64,000 bases of DNA from Pyxicephalus adspersus (GCF_032062135.1 NC_092861.1:144733770-144797769), one strand, 5' to 3'. Counted from the first letter of the stretch, positions 1 through 9,557 are shown. Program-made: numbers and translations. The notes: generated from the sequence alone by a model not told the origin.

Positions 1-228
1 ATATCCATTAGGAAAGCAGATGGTATGTGTTACAGGGCGGCCAAACTACGATCCTCAGAGGTGACTGGTACACCATTAAAACACTACACGTCAATTAGTG
101 TATATGCTGTGGATAGGAAAACTATGGGAGTGGTTGAGTAGTTTAAAAAAAGACAACGGGTAGGACTGACTCCATTTAATGCATGCAATTGATGTGTTGT
201 CAGCCAGCGAAAAAGCAAAAATAAATTA
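1..228. other. 5' flanking DNA, no recognised feature
   Basis: AT-rich unique-looking sequence. No coding potential, promoter motif or repeat was recognised before the tandem repeat begins near 229. Confidence 0.5.
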
Positions 229-352
229 TGATATACTGTGTTGTATGTTACATAGTCCTGATTATTGTACTCTATATACTCTGTTGTATGTTACATAGTC
301 CTGATCGCTGTACTCTATATACTCTGTTGTATGTTACATAGTCCTGATCAGC
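229..352. repeat. 43-bp tandem repeat, about 3 copies
   Basis: The motif TTGTATGTTACATAGTCCTG recurs at 241, 284 and 327, an exact 43-bp period. Units differ by only a few bases (ATTATTG versus ATCGCTG before the shared TACTCTATATACT). A short young minisatellite in the TGFB2 5' flank with no coding content. Confidence 0.9.
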
Positions 353-499
353 TACAGGGAAGTCCCAGGAACCTACAATACAGTTAGGGATTTGTATCAT
401 GGAAATTACCAACAAAATTTAGACCCCCCCACCTGCAATCCTGGGCAGTTAGCTGATGCAGTTTTGCCCAGGTCTGTGGCACATTTAACTCTGGGGGTG

Positions 500-1565
500 A
501 GACAGTGGGGGTGATTTACTAAAGGAAGAGGGACAAGATGGGCACGTAGGTGCAAGACAAGGAAAGGGGTAAAGACAGGGACTAAATGACAAGATAGGCA
601 GAAGGACAAGGCAGGGGCAGAGGACAAGGACATTGGGATTAATCAGGTACAAGATAAAGGAGAACGGCAGGGGCAGGGGTAAAAGACAAGGACTAAATGA
701 CAAGACAGAGGGGTAAGATGGGGCAAGGGGACAATTCAGGCATTGGACTTAAAAATAGAATCAAGGGGGCAAACAAAGGGCTGGATGACAACACATGGAC
801 TAAATAACAAAATAAGGGGGCAAGACAGGGACAGGGGCAGAAGACAGGTTCAAATCAAGTACTAGAGAACAAGATAAAGGTAAGGGGACAAGCAAAAGAG
901 GACAAGACAGGGACAGGGGCAAAGATTGGAATTGAAAAAAATCAGAGAGGCAAAGGGGCAAAACAAATGCAGGGCTACAAGTCAGCAGTGCGAGACAGGG
1001 GCAAGCAAAGGGGCTGATGATAAGACAGGGGCTAATTTACAAGACAGAAGGTAAGGGGATAGAAAGGGGCAGAAGACATGGACATGGAGACAAGCAGGCA
1101 CCAGTGTACAAGATAAAGGGGCATGACAGGGGCAGGGGTAAAAGGACTAAATGACAAGACAGAGGCAGAGGGGTACGATGGGGCAAGGGGACAATTCAGG
1201 TAGTGGACCTAAAGGTAGAGGCAACGGGGCAAGCAAAGGGCTGGATGACAACAGGGGAACAAAATAACAAAATGAAGGGGAAAAATAGGATCAGGGGTAC
1301 AAGACCGGAAAAGAGGCAAGGACAGGGACTAAATGACAAGGGGCAAGACGCGGGGAATGGGGACAAATCAGATCCCGGACATAAAGCTAGAGGCAAGAAA
1401 AGGGCTGGGTCCCAACAAAGAAACCAAATGTAAAGACAGAGGGAGAGGGGCAGAATACAAAATGACATGGGGACAAGTAAGGTATCAGTGTACAAGATAA
1501 AGGTGCACAACAGGGGCAGGGGTAAAAGACGGGGACTAAATGACAAGATAAAAGCAAAAGGGACA
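500..1565. repeat. purine-rich degenerate tandem array upstream of TGFB2
   Basis: About 1 kb of strongly purine-biased + strand built from variants of GACAAG, GGGGCA and GACTAAATGACAAG. There is higher-order structure. GGGGCAAGGGGACAATTCAGG-type blocks recur near 728 and 1188 (about 460 bp apart). CAAGATAAAGG followed by CAGGGGCAGGGGTAAAAG recurs near 650, 1110 and 1490. The open reading frames on both strands here are by-products of the repeat and are not annotated. The strand asymmetry could favour triplex or G-quadruplex structure; that is inference. Confidence 0.85.
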
Positions 1566-1714
1566 TGGCTACTAATCCGGTACTGAAATAGCAGCCAGGG
1601 GCCAGTATCAGGCAGGATCCCATGCCAGTGACCGCTTCCCCCAGGACCAGTCCCCAGCAGTCAGTGACCGGTCCTGTGTACGGAGCCCCCCATAACCCGG
1701 CTGTGACCGAGGAA

Positions 1715-1722
1715 TCACGTCA
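1715..1722 (+). promoter_or_regulatory. CRE/ATF-like site TCACGTCA
   Basis: TCACGTCA differs by one base from the CRE/ATF consensus TGACGTCA and keeps the CGTCA half-site. It lies 16 bp upstream of a CACGTG E-box and 35 bp upstream of the TATA box. The human TGFB2 promoter is known to use a CRE/ATF element at about -74 to -67. With the start site placed at 1789, this site falls at exactly that position. Likely bound by ATF/CREB or AP-1-type bZIP factors. Confidence 0.75.
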
Positions 1723-1738
1723 CAGTGCGGCAGGCGGA

Positions 1739-1744
1739 CACGTG
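1739..1744 (+). promoter_or_regulatory. E-box CACGTG
   Basis: Perfect palindromic CACGTG between the CRE-like site and the TATA box. The mammalian TGFB2 promoter has a USF1/USF2-bound E-box at about -50 to -45, and the spacing here reproduces that with a start at 1789. Assignment to USF is by family knowledge. Confidence 0.78.
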
Positions 1745-1757
1745 GTGCGGGAGACCT

Positions 1758-1764
1758 TATAAAT
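1758..1764 (+). promoter_or_regulatory. TATA box (TATAAAT), TGFB2 core promoter
   Basis: TATAAAT sits 14 bp downstream of the E-box and about 30 bp before the predicted start near 1789. TGFB2 is a TATA-containing gene in mammals. An ATG at 1763 overlaps this box and is therefore upstream of the transcript. Confidence 0.85.
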
Positions 1765-1788
1765 GTGTGTGTGCAGCCCCGAGAGCCC

Positions 1789-2198
1789 GTCCTGTTATCT
1801 CTCCCAGGCTGAGCGGCGGTGCTGCTGTTCGGGGCGCTCTGCGATCCTCCTAACGGTGTGCACAGCGGCCAGAGACGGGAGCGGCCCCGGATCCCCGCAC
1901 AGCTGTATGCAGCCCGCTCCGGGATCTCCAGCCCAAATCTCCCCCCGGCCAGCACCAGCCGATCCTCCCTCTGGAGGTGATCTGGACCCGACTCCTGGCA
2001 GCCCTGGACCTCCCAGCCCAGGAAGCTCTAGAAGAGTGTCACCCCTTCCCTCCGCTTGGATCCCCCCTGACCCGGCTGCGGGACCTCATCTAGAATCACT
2101 TGTGGGAAAACTTTGGAAAACTTTCTTGGAGTTATTTTTTGGAAACTTTTTTTGAGCCCATATTTTGTATATATTTTGTATTCTTTGTGTATAGGAAG
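1789..2198 (+). other. TGFB2: TGFB2 5' untranslated region (predicted)
   Basis: Predicted from the TATA position; the exact start site is inferred. The first ~300 nt are GC-rich. The last ~100 nt switch to a T-rich tract ending GTATAGGAAG just before the start codon. Only one upstream ATG occurs (1907). A long, GC-rich leader suggests translational control, a known property of TGF-beta mRNAs. Confidence 0.7.
1907..2155 (+). other. upstream ORF in the TGFB2 leader, 82 codons
   Basis: The only ATG between the predicted start site and the TGFB2 start codon opens an 82-codon proline/serine-rich frame. It ends at TGA (2153-2155), 43 nt before the real ATG. Its context is weak (T at -3, C at +4), so leaky scanning to 2199 is expected. 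The peptide resembles no family I know and looks like translated GC-rich leader. If used, it would dampen TGFB2 translation. The reading frame is certain; its function is inference. Confidence 0.5.
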
Positions 2199-2547
2199 AT
2201 GCACTATTATCTCCTGAGTGTGGTCCTCACCCTGGATCTGGCCGCGGTGGCTCTCAGCCTGTCTACCTGCAGCACCCTAGACATGGATCAATTCATGCGC
2301 AAGAGGATCGAGGCGATCCGGGGACAGATCCTCAGCAAACTCAAGCTGACCAGCCCACCGGAGGATTACCCGGAGCCCGAGGAGGTCTCCCAGGATGTCA
2401 TCGCCATCTATAACAGTACCAGGGACCTGCTGCAGGAGAAGGCCAGCCAGAGAGCCCTGCTGTGCGAGAGGGAGAGGACTGATGAGGAGTATTATGCCAA
2501 GGAAGTTTACAAAATCGATTTCCTCCCCCCTCCTTTCCCCTCTGAAA
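2199..2547 (+). CDS. TGFB2: TGF-beta-2 proprotein, coding exon 1 (N-terminal 116 residues)
   Basis: Encodes the secreted cytokine precursor TGF-beta-2, here the signal peptide and the start of the latency-associated peptide (LAP). Residues 1-19 form a signal peptide with a hydrophobic core, unusually carrying Asp13. Ser20 begins LAP. Cys24 in [10 protein letters not shown] is the residue that links LAP to latent-TGF-beta-binding protein or GARP-type partners. Residues 25-50 ([20 protein letters not shown]) are the straitjacket helix. [13 protein letters not shown] is the latency lasso. Asn72 in YNST is a conserved glycosylation sequon. Cys89 lies in CERER, and [13 protein letters not shown] is almost invariant in tetrapods. 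The ATG has A at -3, an in-frame stop at 2091, and aligns with the known amino terminus. A TTG-initiated extension to 2100 is discounted. The exon ends in phase 1 after Glu116. One residue is gained near FLPPPFPSE relative to the human sequence I recall. The rest of LAP and the mature ligand lie outside the window. Confidence 0.97.
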
Positions 2548-2553
2548 GTAAGT
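2548..2553 (+). other. TGFB2: TGFB2 exon 1 splice donor GTAAGT
   Basis: GAAA|GTAAGT is a consensus 5' splice site. It falls exactly where conservation to TGF-beta-2 stops: the frame runs on into non-homologous residues. The one leftover base gives phase 1, the phase expected of the family's exon 1/2 boundary. Confidence 0.95.
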
Positions 2554-2699
2554 GCCCCCACTCTGCCCCTGGACCTGAGCAATGGCCGAGTACGTGATTT
2601 ACCTTCTACACTCTTAGCTGTCCTCCATGTGTGTCACCTGTCCATAGCCATTGTACATAGTGTGTCCTCCAAGACTTCTGTATGTGCCACAGGCTTCTG

Positions 2700-4330
2700 C
2701 CCACTTCGCCTGGCATGGGTGAGGATTCTGGGTGGCATATGTAGAACCTTGTGCATGGTGCTGCTATATCCTTGTCTACTGACCATAGATATATATGTAG
2801 CTGCCAATTGAATGTTCTTTAAAAAGTTTTAAGGGTGCCATATGTAGAACTTTCTGCATGGAGGGCATGGTGGACCTATACCTTTGTCTACTGACCATAG
2901 ATATATACGTAGCTGCAATGAAGTGACCCAATAGAAAGTTTTATGGGTGGCATTTGTAGAACCTTCTGCATGGTGGTGCTATATACCCTTGTCTACTGAC
3001 CACAGATACATATAAAGCTGCCATGCTATTCTTCTGAAGTGTCAGCAGATGACCCAATAGAAGGTTCCTCTAACAGTTCTATGGGTGAATATGTAGAACC
3101 CTGTGCATGGAGTGGCATATGGAGTTGCATATGTAGAACCGTCTGCATGGAGGGCATGGTGCTCCTATATCCTTGTCTACTGACCATAGATACATTTGTA
3201 GCTGCAATGAAGTGTCAGCAGATGACCTAATAGAAGGTTCCTCTAACAGTTTTATGGGTGCTATATGTAGGACCTTCTGCATGGAGGGCATGGTGGTTCT
3301 ATACCCCTGTCTACTGACCATAGATACATATATAGCTGCAGTGCTATTCTTCTGAAGTGTCAGCAGATGACCCAGTTGTATGTTCTCCCGTCATCTTTCT
3401 GGTTGGCATGGATGAAGAATCTGGGTGGCATATGCAGACCTTTCTGCATGGAGTGCGTATTGGTGCTATGCCTCTGCTGACAATAGCTATATATGTAGTT
3501 GCAGTGAAGTTTTTGTGAAGTGTCACAGTCTTTTAGTTTTAGATGACCCCATGAAAGTTCTTCCAGCAGTTCTTAGATTGGTATGGTTGAAGATACTATG
3601 TGGCATTTGTAGAACGTTCTGCAATGAATGAATGGTGCATGCTGGTGCTTTACCCCCTGGTATAGTTATATTAGTAGGTGCACTGCAACCTTAATCAACT
3701 TCTACAGAAGGTATTTAGAATTAGCACGTCTTCTAGTTCACGATACTCGTATAGAATGTTCCACATACTTCCAGAAGATGTCTAGTTGGCATTATAGGAA
3801 GTTCTGTGTGGCATATTTAGGATCTGTGTGCATAGTGGTGCTTTATATCTGGTCTACTGCCCATAGATAAATATGTAGCTGCAGAGGAATACTTGTGAAG
3901 TGTCAGCAGAATACTCAATAGAATGTTCTTCCAACAGTTTTCTGGTTGGCATGGTTGAAGATTCTTTGTGGGATATGTAGAACCTTCTGCAATGAGTGAA
4001 TGGTGCATGTTGGTGCAGTGTTATGCCCCCAATCTACTGCCCATAATTAGATTTGTATTTAAACCAACTTTTGCAGAAGGTACTTAATATTATTACATCT
4101 TCCAGGTCCAGATAATCATGTAGAATGTTCTACACACTTCCGGCAGATGCCTGGTAGCCATCATATTAGGTTCTGTGTGGAACTATAGGACAATGCTGTG
4201 TGCTCATGTTGGTTTCTACCCCTGGTTTACTGCCCCCCAATAGATTCCTAGGTGCAGGGCAAATCCTTACCAACTTCTACAGCAGGTTCCTCACATCTAA
4301 TAGTTCATGACAAATGTGTAGAAGGTTCTA
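2700..4330. repeat. degenerate minisatellite in the start of intron 1
   Basis: GGCATATGTAGAACCTTCTG and GTCTACTGACCATAGATA recur about ten times. The second motif or a variant appears near 2773, 2893, 2991, 3175, 3309, 3473, 3852, 4031 and 4218. Spacing runs from about 98 to 190 bp and lengthens downstream, where units also diverge. The array begins only ~150 bp after the splice donor. Short frames across it are repeat artefacts. Confidence 0.88.
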
Positions 4331-6693
4331 CCCGTGTCCTCCCAGCTCTATTATAGTTTGTGTTCCAAAAATGTTATGTTGAGACCTTCATAGATTGTTC
4401 CACGTTGGGATCAGTGATGTTATATGTGTGCATATAGTTTTTTATATTCTAGCTTTTTAGATTTGCAGCTAATTATTTGGTCTCCTATGTATGTCTAATG
4501 TGCATTCAGAGAATTCTGACCAGGTTGTTTCTATCTTCAAAGTTTATGTGACTTTCCAAATTCACTATCACAGTTGTAGATACCGCACACTAAAGCAATA
4601 TCTTTTCATATATTAGGGGTAGATAACTTTTTTTTAGGGTTATGTTATTTTGTGTCTTAGAATCTGCCTTTTGCATATTCAGAACAATCTACATGGGAAT
4701 CATTGATGTATCTTGCTCCTCTGCAGGATTTGCCTGGCTACAGAAGATTTATAGGCTTTAACGGCCAGAACTTTATCTGCGTCTTCACATCTGTGTCAGA
4801 TGTTTATTTGGCATGCCACTGCTGATGTTGTATGCACTGTTTACATTTCTGTACGCTGCCCTGTTCAGATATTTGAGATGCTCTGTGTTGAAATGAATGG
4901 TTTCATGTATATGTAGATGATTTGCCCTCTATTTTCCATCCTGCAGTATTGCCTTCGATATCCATGTCGGTTAAATGAGTGCAATTTCCAAATGTTGTAT
5001 ACAGCTGTTTGCATTTCTTTTATGTATCTGTAGACCTCAAAGCTACATCCACCTTTTAGATTTAAGGAACTAATGCATTTGAATTTTCTTTGTGATCCCT
5101 ACCTTCCACCATCACCCTCTTCCTTGGAAGTAATCTTATTTTATTGTAGGTTGGAGTAGCTTATTTTGTATTTCAGAAGGTCCTATATTTGGTATACATG
5201 GCCGCCCACAGATGTGTGTGTAGGTGGTATGTAGTTTTCACACTGCTATGTGTCAAATTCCTTTTTAGAATATTATTTCCACTTTGTTTTTTTATCTTAG
5301 AACCATTTGTTTGTCTTCCCATTCGGTAGCTCCTGGCCATATTCAAGAAGATTTATGATGCTGTATCTCCTTAATGTGTTTCTAACATAATCTCACTCTA
5401 TGAGCATTGGTTATTATTTTGCATTTTTAGGCTCACATCCCTTTCAGTCGCAGAGCTGAGCTTGGATTTGCTTCTGTCTCTCTCTCTGCCACAATTCTAC
5501 CAGGGTTTAGGAAGGGTTACCAGCTCATTCCGTGGTCAGGTGCTCCAGGACCTCGGTGGTTTACGTGGGATGGGATTGTGGGGAGCAGCGGGGAAGCGCT
5601 GGTGACAAGCAGAGGAGTCTGCAGAAGCTGATGGCCAATGAAAGATTTCAGCTTGGAGAAAAGGAGAGAGGGGGAAAAATTAAGCAAAATACTGAATGTG
5701 AACTGCACTCTGGAAGTTGATTGTCAGCCAAAAGAAATTTTGCTATGCACTGCTGGCAGTCCTGTAGGTGACAGTTAACTCTTTGCTGGTGCAGTTAAAC
5801 ACTTCTTAAAAGAACAAAACACAAAGTAAAGAAAGGTGCAAGTGCTCTCCAATCAGATCCCAACTTTCTTTTTGTTTCTGTAGCAAGTCTGAAAATAGAG
5901 CAAGGAATCTGATTGGTTCCCAGACCTCCATGGACATTAGGAATATCCCAGCCAATGGGACAATCTAGGCTTTTGGGGAAAATGAAGGATGCTGATTTAT
6001 GTTTTGGGGAAACGTCTACTTTAAGTCCTAGAATTGGTAATGCTATTTAGGAAAGTATGGTTCTGTGCCAAATTTTAAGTATCAACTCAACTGACCATTA
6101 AGTTGAGCTTTATAGGATCCATTGTAACTGACCCTACATTGGGTTTTTATGTGTTCTGCACCTTTTCATCATTATGTGGCATTTTGTGCCATCTTGTATC
6201 CTTTTGTATCTACTTATTTCACACGCCCACATTGCCTTTTTGAAATAAAAGGATACAGGAAATTACGGTCATAGACAACCAGGTGCAGAAGATGAAGGCT
6301 TGACTCTTCTAAACAGACAATGTCTTTGTTGGAATGGGGTCCCCCTTTAATTTACACCCATTATATTATATTCTATGTTGCAGTATTTTCCAGCTGGTCG
6401 CAACAAAGAGCTTTGTACTTGCAGCAATTCATGTTCCTAATGCATAACAATTTAATTGAGCTTGCTAGCATTGACTGGAAGTGCTACAATGTATCTGCTG
6501 CAAATTGCTGGCAAACTGTAATAATAAAGCTGCCAATCGCATGGCTTGGATTGCACTGATCTTACATGAGTTTTCAATATAACATTGGTGGTAATAATTT
6601 ATACAAAAGGCTGACAGATCAGAATTCAGGAGCCAGTCACTTTTAGAAACACATTGACCTCAATGGAGAAGGTTGCTGTTTCTTTGAAACATT
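4331..6693. other. intronic DNA, no recognised feature
   Basis: AT-rich single-copy-looking sequence. I saw no homology to known exons, no inverted repeats and no tandem structure. Frames of ~60-79 codons (for example 5532-5720) show no family resemblance. Confidence 0.5.
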
Positions 6694-6912
6694 GGGCCTG
6701 ATTTATTAAAGCTCTCCAAGGCTGGAGAAGATACAGTTTGATCGGTGAAGCTGGGGGATCCAGCAAACCTGGATCTGGTGCAGAATTCAAAACATTTGCT
6801 AGCAAATAACAAATGACTTAAAAGGAATCCATTCCAGGTTTGCTGGATCACCCAGCTACACTGATGAAAGTATATCCTCTCCAGCCTTGGAGAGCTTTAA
6901 TAAATCAGGCCC
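6694..6912. mobile_element. foldback MITE, ~100-bp inverted arms (copy 1)
   Basis: Begins GGGCCTGATTTATTAAAGCT and ends with its inverse complement. Arms share CTCTCCAAGGCTGGAGA, GGTGAAGCTGGGGGATCC and CCAGCAAACCTGG in inverted order around a short AAATGACTTAAAAGG centre. ATT flanks both ends and may be a 3-bp target duplication. A second copy lies at 32038-32251 and a half copy at 33955-34040. Superfamily not assigned. Confidence 0.85.
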
Positions 6913-8379
6913 ATTGGGTTCCTATCATCTATTGGTAATAACAAAGACACATTATTATTAATATGGCTGAATAAATAGAATCCATCTTTGTAATTCTCCA
7001 GGGTACCTACCACTAGGTTCTAGTCATCATTTCTTACATTTGGTCCTAGATATAACCGCTTGATTGAAACTCCTCTGATATTTCCACTCTGCCTGACCCC
7101 ACAGGACCGTAATGAAATCTTCAGTCTTCTGCAGATGAATCACCTAATTATTGTGCACCCTGCATTATGGATAATCCATGAGAAAGAGTGACACCATCAT
7201 TTGGCTTTGTCGTGGCTGTTGGACAGAAGTTGAAGTTCTCTTGGCGACCTTTCACCACGAAGGAAGCCAGCGTGTGATTCACCATGCCAGCAAGAGAAAT
7301 GATGGTGTTTGGTGGACTTGGCTTTAAACAGAGCCGTCCTAGGGTGAATTGTATGCTGTGCCGGATGATCTCAGATACTGCACAACATTTTGGACAGCAG
7401 ATCTGTCAATCATTGACAACTCCGGCAGACTGGATGTGAATAAGAAAACCTGCCAGTTTTGTTCACATTGAGTTTGTGCTACATCTCAAAACTTTTTTAA
7501 AACTAATTGTTCCCATTTGCTTTAGAAATCTGTTTTACAGAGACATATGAATCTGGATCTTTTTGATATCAGAGCAGTCAAGCTGTTTCCTAGTTCTTGA
7601 TGACATTACAACATGGTTCATTTCATAGGGAATATGGTAAATGTACTCCACCCTTATACTTGCCTTAGGCAAAAATGCCTGTTACCTGCCGCAGCCAAAT
7701 GTAGATTTTAAATACAGACCTGTTTTTTTTTTTTTCATCATAAGCTGTAGTCACCAAATAATTGGAAGACAAGCTTCCTTTTTTTTTTCCAAGCCTACGT
7801 GCTTGATATTGTAATAAATGCATGTGAATATAAATACTAGGCAAGGCCTTGCATATATTTCAGATTCCTTCTTTGCATACCTTTAAAGATAATATTTTTG
7901 TACAGTAAAGAAAAACAAACTTAACTGGATTGAGTTGGGAAAAATCTGCATGCATTTATCACTGCTGCCAACAGAGGGCGACAGATGTTTGTAGTCTGAG
8001 AACACAGCAGGGGCTATGGAGTTTGGCTGAATTGATCAGGGTTATTGCATGTCACTGCTGCCTCCTTACATAGGACCTAGTGAATATTAGGGTAAAGCAT
8101 TCAAGGGAATTTTTTTTTACCAGCCGTAAAGGTCGATATGAAATGAACAAATATAGACTTAAACCAATAAGTGATTTTTTTGTAACGTGGATGCACACAA
8201 AATATCTGATGAGGCCATTGAAATACAATTTGGTCTAAAGAACCTCGGAGGCAGGTTTCATGTTTCATGGGATTTAAATACATCCATCCCTGCCTATTCT
8301 TGTATCTCTTTACAGTATCTCTAATGGTAGGTATGTATATATAAATATAAATATTTTATATATAAATATAAAATATATA
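6913..8379. other. intronic DNA, no recognised feature
   Basis: Unique-looking sequence. The stretch ~7080-7440 is less AT-rich and free of repeats, so it might be a conserved noncoding element, but nothing in it identifies a function. Poly-T runs occur near 7722 and 7780. Confidence 0.4.
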
Positions 8380-8506
8380 TTGTTCTGATGGATTTGCTGT
8401 CAGAACAATCTAATGATAACCTGATACCCAAGTATATATATATAAATATATACTTTGGGTGTCGGGTTATCATTAGATTATTCTGACAGCAAATCCATCA
8501 GAACAA
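8380..8506. repeat. nested palindrome around a TA-rich centre
   Basis: The left arm 8380-8438 is almost perfectly complementary to 8448-8506, with a TATATATATAAATATATA centre. Each arm contains a smaller palindrome: TTGTTCTGA ... TCAGAACAA flanking GGATTTGCTG. The transcript could fold into a stem of about 55 bp or into three shorter hairpins. AATAT-rich DNA precedes it, and CTGATGAAGC...GCGAAACG follows at 8657-8690. Confidence 0.9.
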
Positions 8507-8730
8507 TCTATTTAAAACCTGACATTCGAAGTAACCTTGTTGCCTAAAATATAGGGAACTGATTTGCAAAAGGATTATCTCTGAAACCATCCCTTAGGAT
8601 TAAATCAAAAACTTCTACCAAGCCTCTTGAAGTTCCTGAACTTTCACTATTATCTCTACTTCCCCTGATGAAGCTGAATGGCGAAACGGGTTATATATAT
8701 ATTTATATTTGTATATATATAATATACATA

Positions 8731-8822
8731 CAATTTTTCAGTTTCCACTCAAAAACAGCCGGGTAGTTACTGAAAAGTGCTGGGTGGCATGTCCAATCAA
8801 AATGGGGCTAGGGAGAATACTG
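8731..8822 (-). mobile_element. CAGTGTTCTCCCCAG-family MITE, partial copy
   Basis: Carries the family's central hairpin (TTTTCAGT...CAGCCGGGTAGTTACTGAAAAG), the GGGCTAGGGAGAATACTG end and little else. The opposite half is missing. It lies just before the assembly gap. See the full-length description at 57475-57606. Confidence 0.75.
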
Positions 8823-8835
8823 ATATGTGTGTATA

Positions 8836-8869
8836 NNNNNNNNNNNNNNNNNNNNNNNNNNNNNNNNNN
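8836..8869. other. assembly gap (34 N)
   Basis: Unresolved bases between TATGTGTGTATA and GTTTTCAGAATA, followed by a TA microsatellite. Probably a collapsed simple repeat; any length or content here is unknown. Confidence 0.99.
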
Positions 8870-8902
8870 GTTTTCAGAATATATTAAAATATTCATAAAA
8901 TA

Positions 8903-8904
8903 AT

Positions 8905-8944
<40 letters not shown>

Positions 8945-8951
8945 TATATAA
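8903..8951. repeat. (TA)n microsatellite
   Basis: A near-pure TA dinucleotide run with one CA interruption, close to the assembly gap. Confidence 0.95.
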
Positions 8952-9072
8952 TAAGCATGGATACTTAATAGTATAGGTTTGCCAACCCCTAAATGATAAA
9001 TAGTACATAGAGAGAGAGAGAGCGCAGCACAGTCTGTTCTACTTTTTATGATATCTTCTTATCTTTAACTTG

Positions 9073-9521
9073 CATTTATATAGCACCAACACATTATGCA
9101 GCACTTTACAAGGTCCAAAGTCATGTCACTAACTGGAGGAGCCCACAATCTAATGATCACCAGCAGTGGTAGATTTAGCCAACTGTAGCCCCCTTGCCAA
9201 ACTGACTTGGGGCCCCAGTTAACTGGGAAGAGTCTGGGGCCCTTGTGCAGTGGCACACTTTGCACCTCCCTAATTCCACCTCTGGTCCCTACCATCGTAA
9301 TTTATCATTTACACAGCCTAAGGCCAATTTTTCGAATGCAAGTGAATTAACATAACTGCATGTTTTTTGGGGATGTTGGAGGATACCGGAATACCCAGAG
9401 GAAACCCACACACACACACGGGGAGAATATGTGAACTCCAAGCAGATAGTGTCCCCATCAAAATTTGATCCAGGGACTTAGGAGCTGCAACGGCAAGAGT
9501 GCTAGCCACTGAGCTGGCCAT
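9073..9521 (-). mobile_element. tRNA-derived SINE, interrupted copy
   Basis: Read on the - strand, the head GGCCAGCTCAGTGGCTAGCA resembles a tRNA A box, and TCCCTGGATCAAA a decayed B box. The body GAGTTCACATATTCTCCCCG and the 3' tail ending GCTATATAAAT-like sequence follow. Related copies are at 37873-38169, 49214-49530 and 63420-63560. A 121-bp element (9164-9284) splits it between TAATG and TCCCTACC, which are adjacent in the family. Confidence 0.82.
9164..9284. mobile_element. small hAT-like insertion inside the SINE
   Basis: Starts CAGTGGTAGATTTAG and ends CTAATTCCACCTCTG, giving imperfect ~15-bp inverted ends with CAG/CTG termini typical of hAT elements. SINE sequence resumes on the far side. 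The expected 8-bp duplication is poorly preserved (ATCACCAG versus GTCCCTAC), so the superfamily call is tentative. Confidence 0.55.

Positions 9522-9557
<36 letters not shown>
9522..9557. repeat. (ATCT)n microsatellite
   Basis: About nine uninterrupted ATCT units immediately adjoining the SINE head. Confidence 0.95.

Larger units (their letters stand above)
1620..2500. promoter_or_regulatory. CpG-rich promoter/exon 1 island
   Basis: CpG dinucleotides and GC content rise sharply here compared with the AT-rich, CpG-poor sequence on either side. The zone spans the core promoter, most of the 5' UTR and most of coding exon 1, as expected for an unmethylated developmental-gene promoter. Edges were judged by eye, not computed. 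Confidence 0.7.

Noticed and set aside
406..1623. Several 72-116-codon frames on the minus strand and 76 codons on the plus strand
   Set aside because: They follow the purine-rich repeat array and have only low-complexity Pro/Leu/Ser/Phe composition.
1763..1906. Longer upstream ORF from the ATG at 1763
   Set aside because: This ATG overlaps the TATA box and should not be transcribed; only the in-frame ATG at 1907 lies within the predicted leader.
2100..2198. In-frame N-terminal extension of TGF-beta-2 from a TTG codon
   Set aside because: TTG is not a credible start here. The ATG at 2199 matches the known protein start and has A at -3. The upstream codons are T-rich leader.
2548..2597. Continuation of the TGF-beta-2 frame past the exon
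   Set aside because: Homology ends exactly at GTAAGT. The following residues do not match LAP, and a stop comes soon after.
8836..8869. Sequence break possibly marking a rearrangement
   Set aside because: It is a run of N beside a TA microsatellite, best explained as an assembly gap.
9480..9521. Possible tRNA gene on the minus strand (A-box-like GGCTCAGTGG)
   Set aside because: The cloverleaf is not intact and the same head occurs in several SINE copies with a common body and tail.
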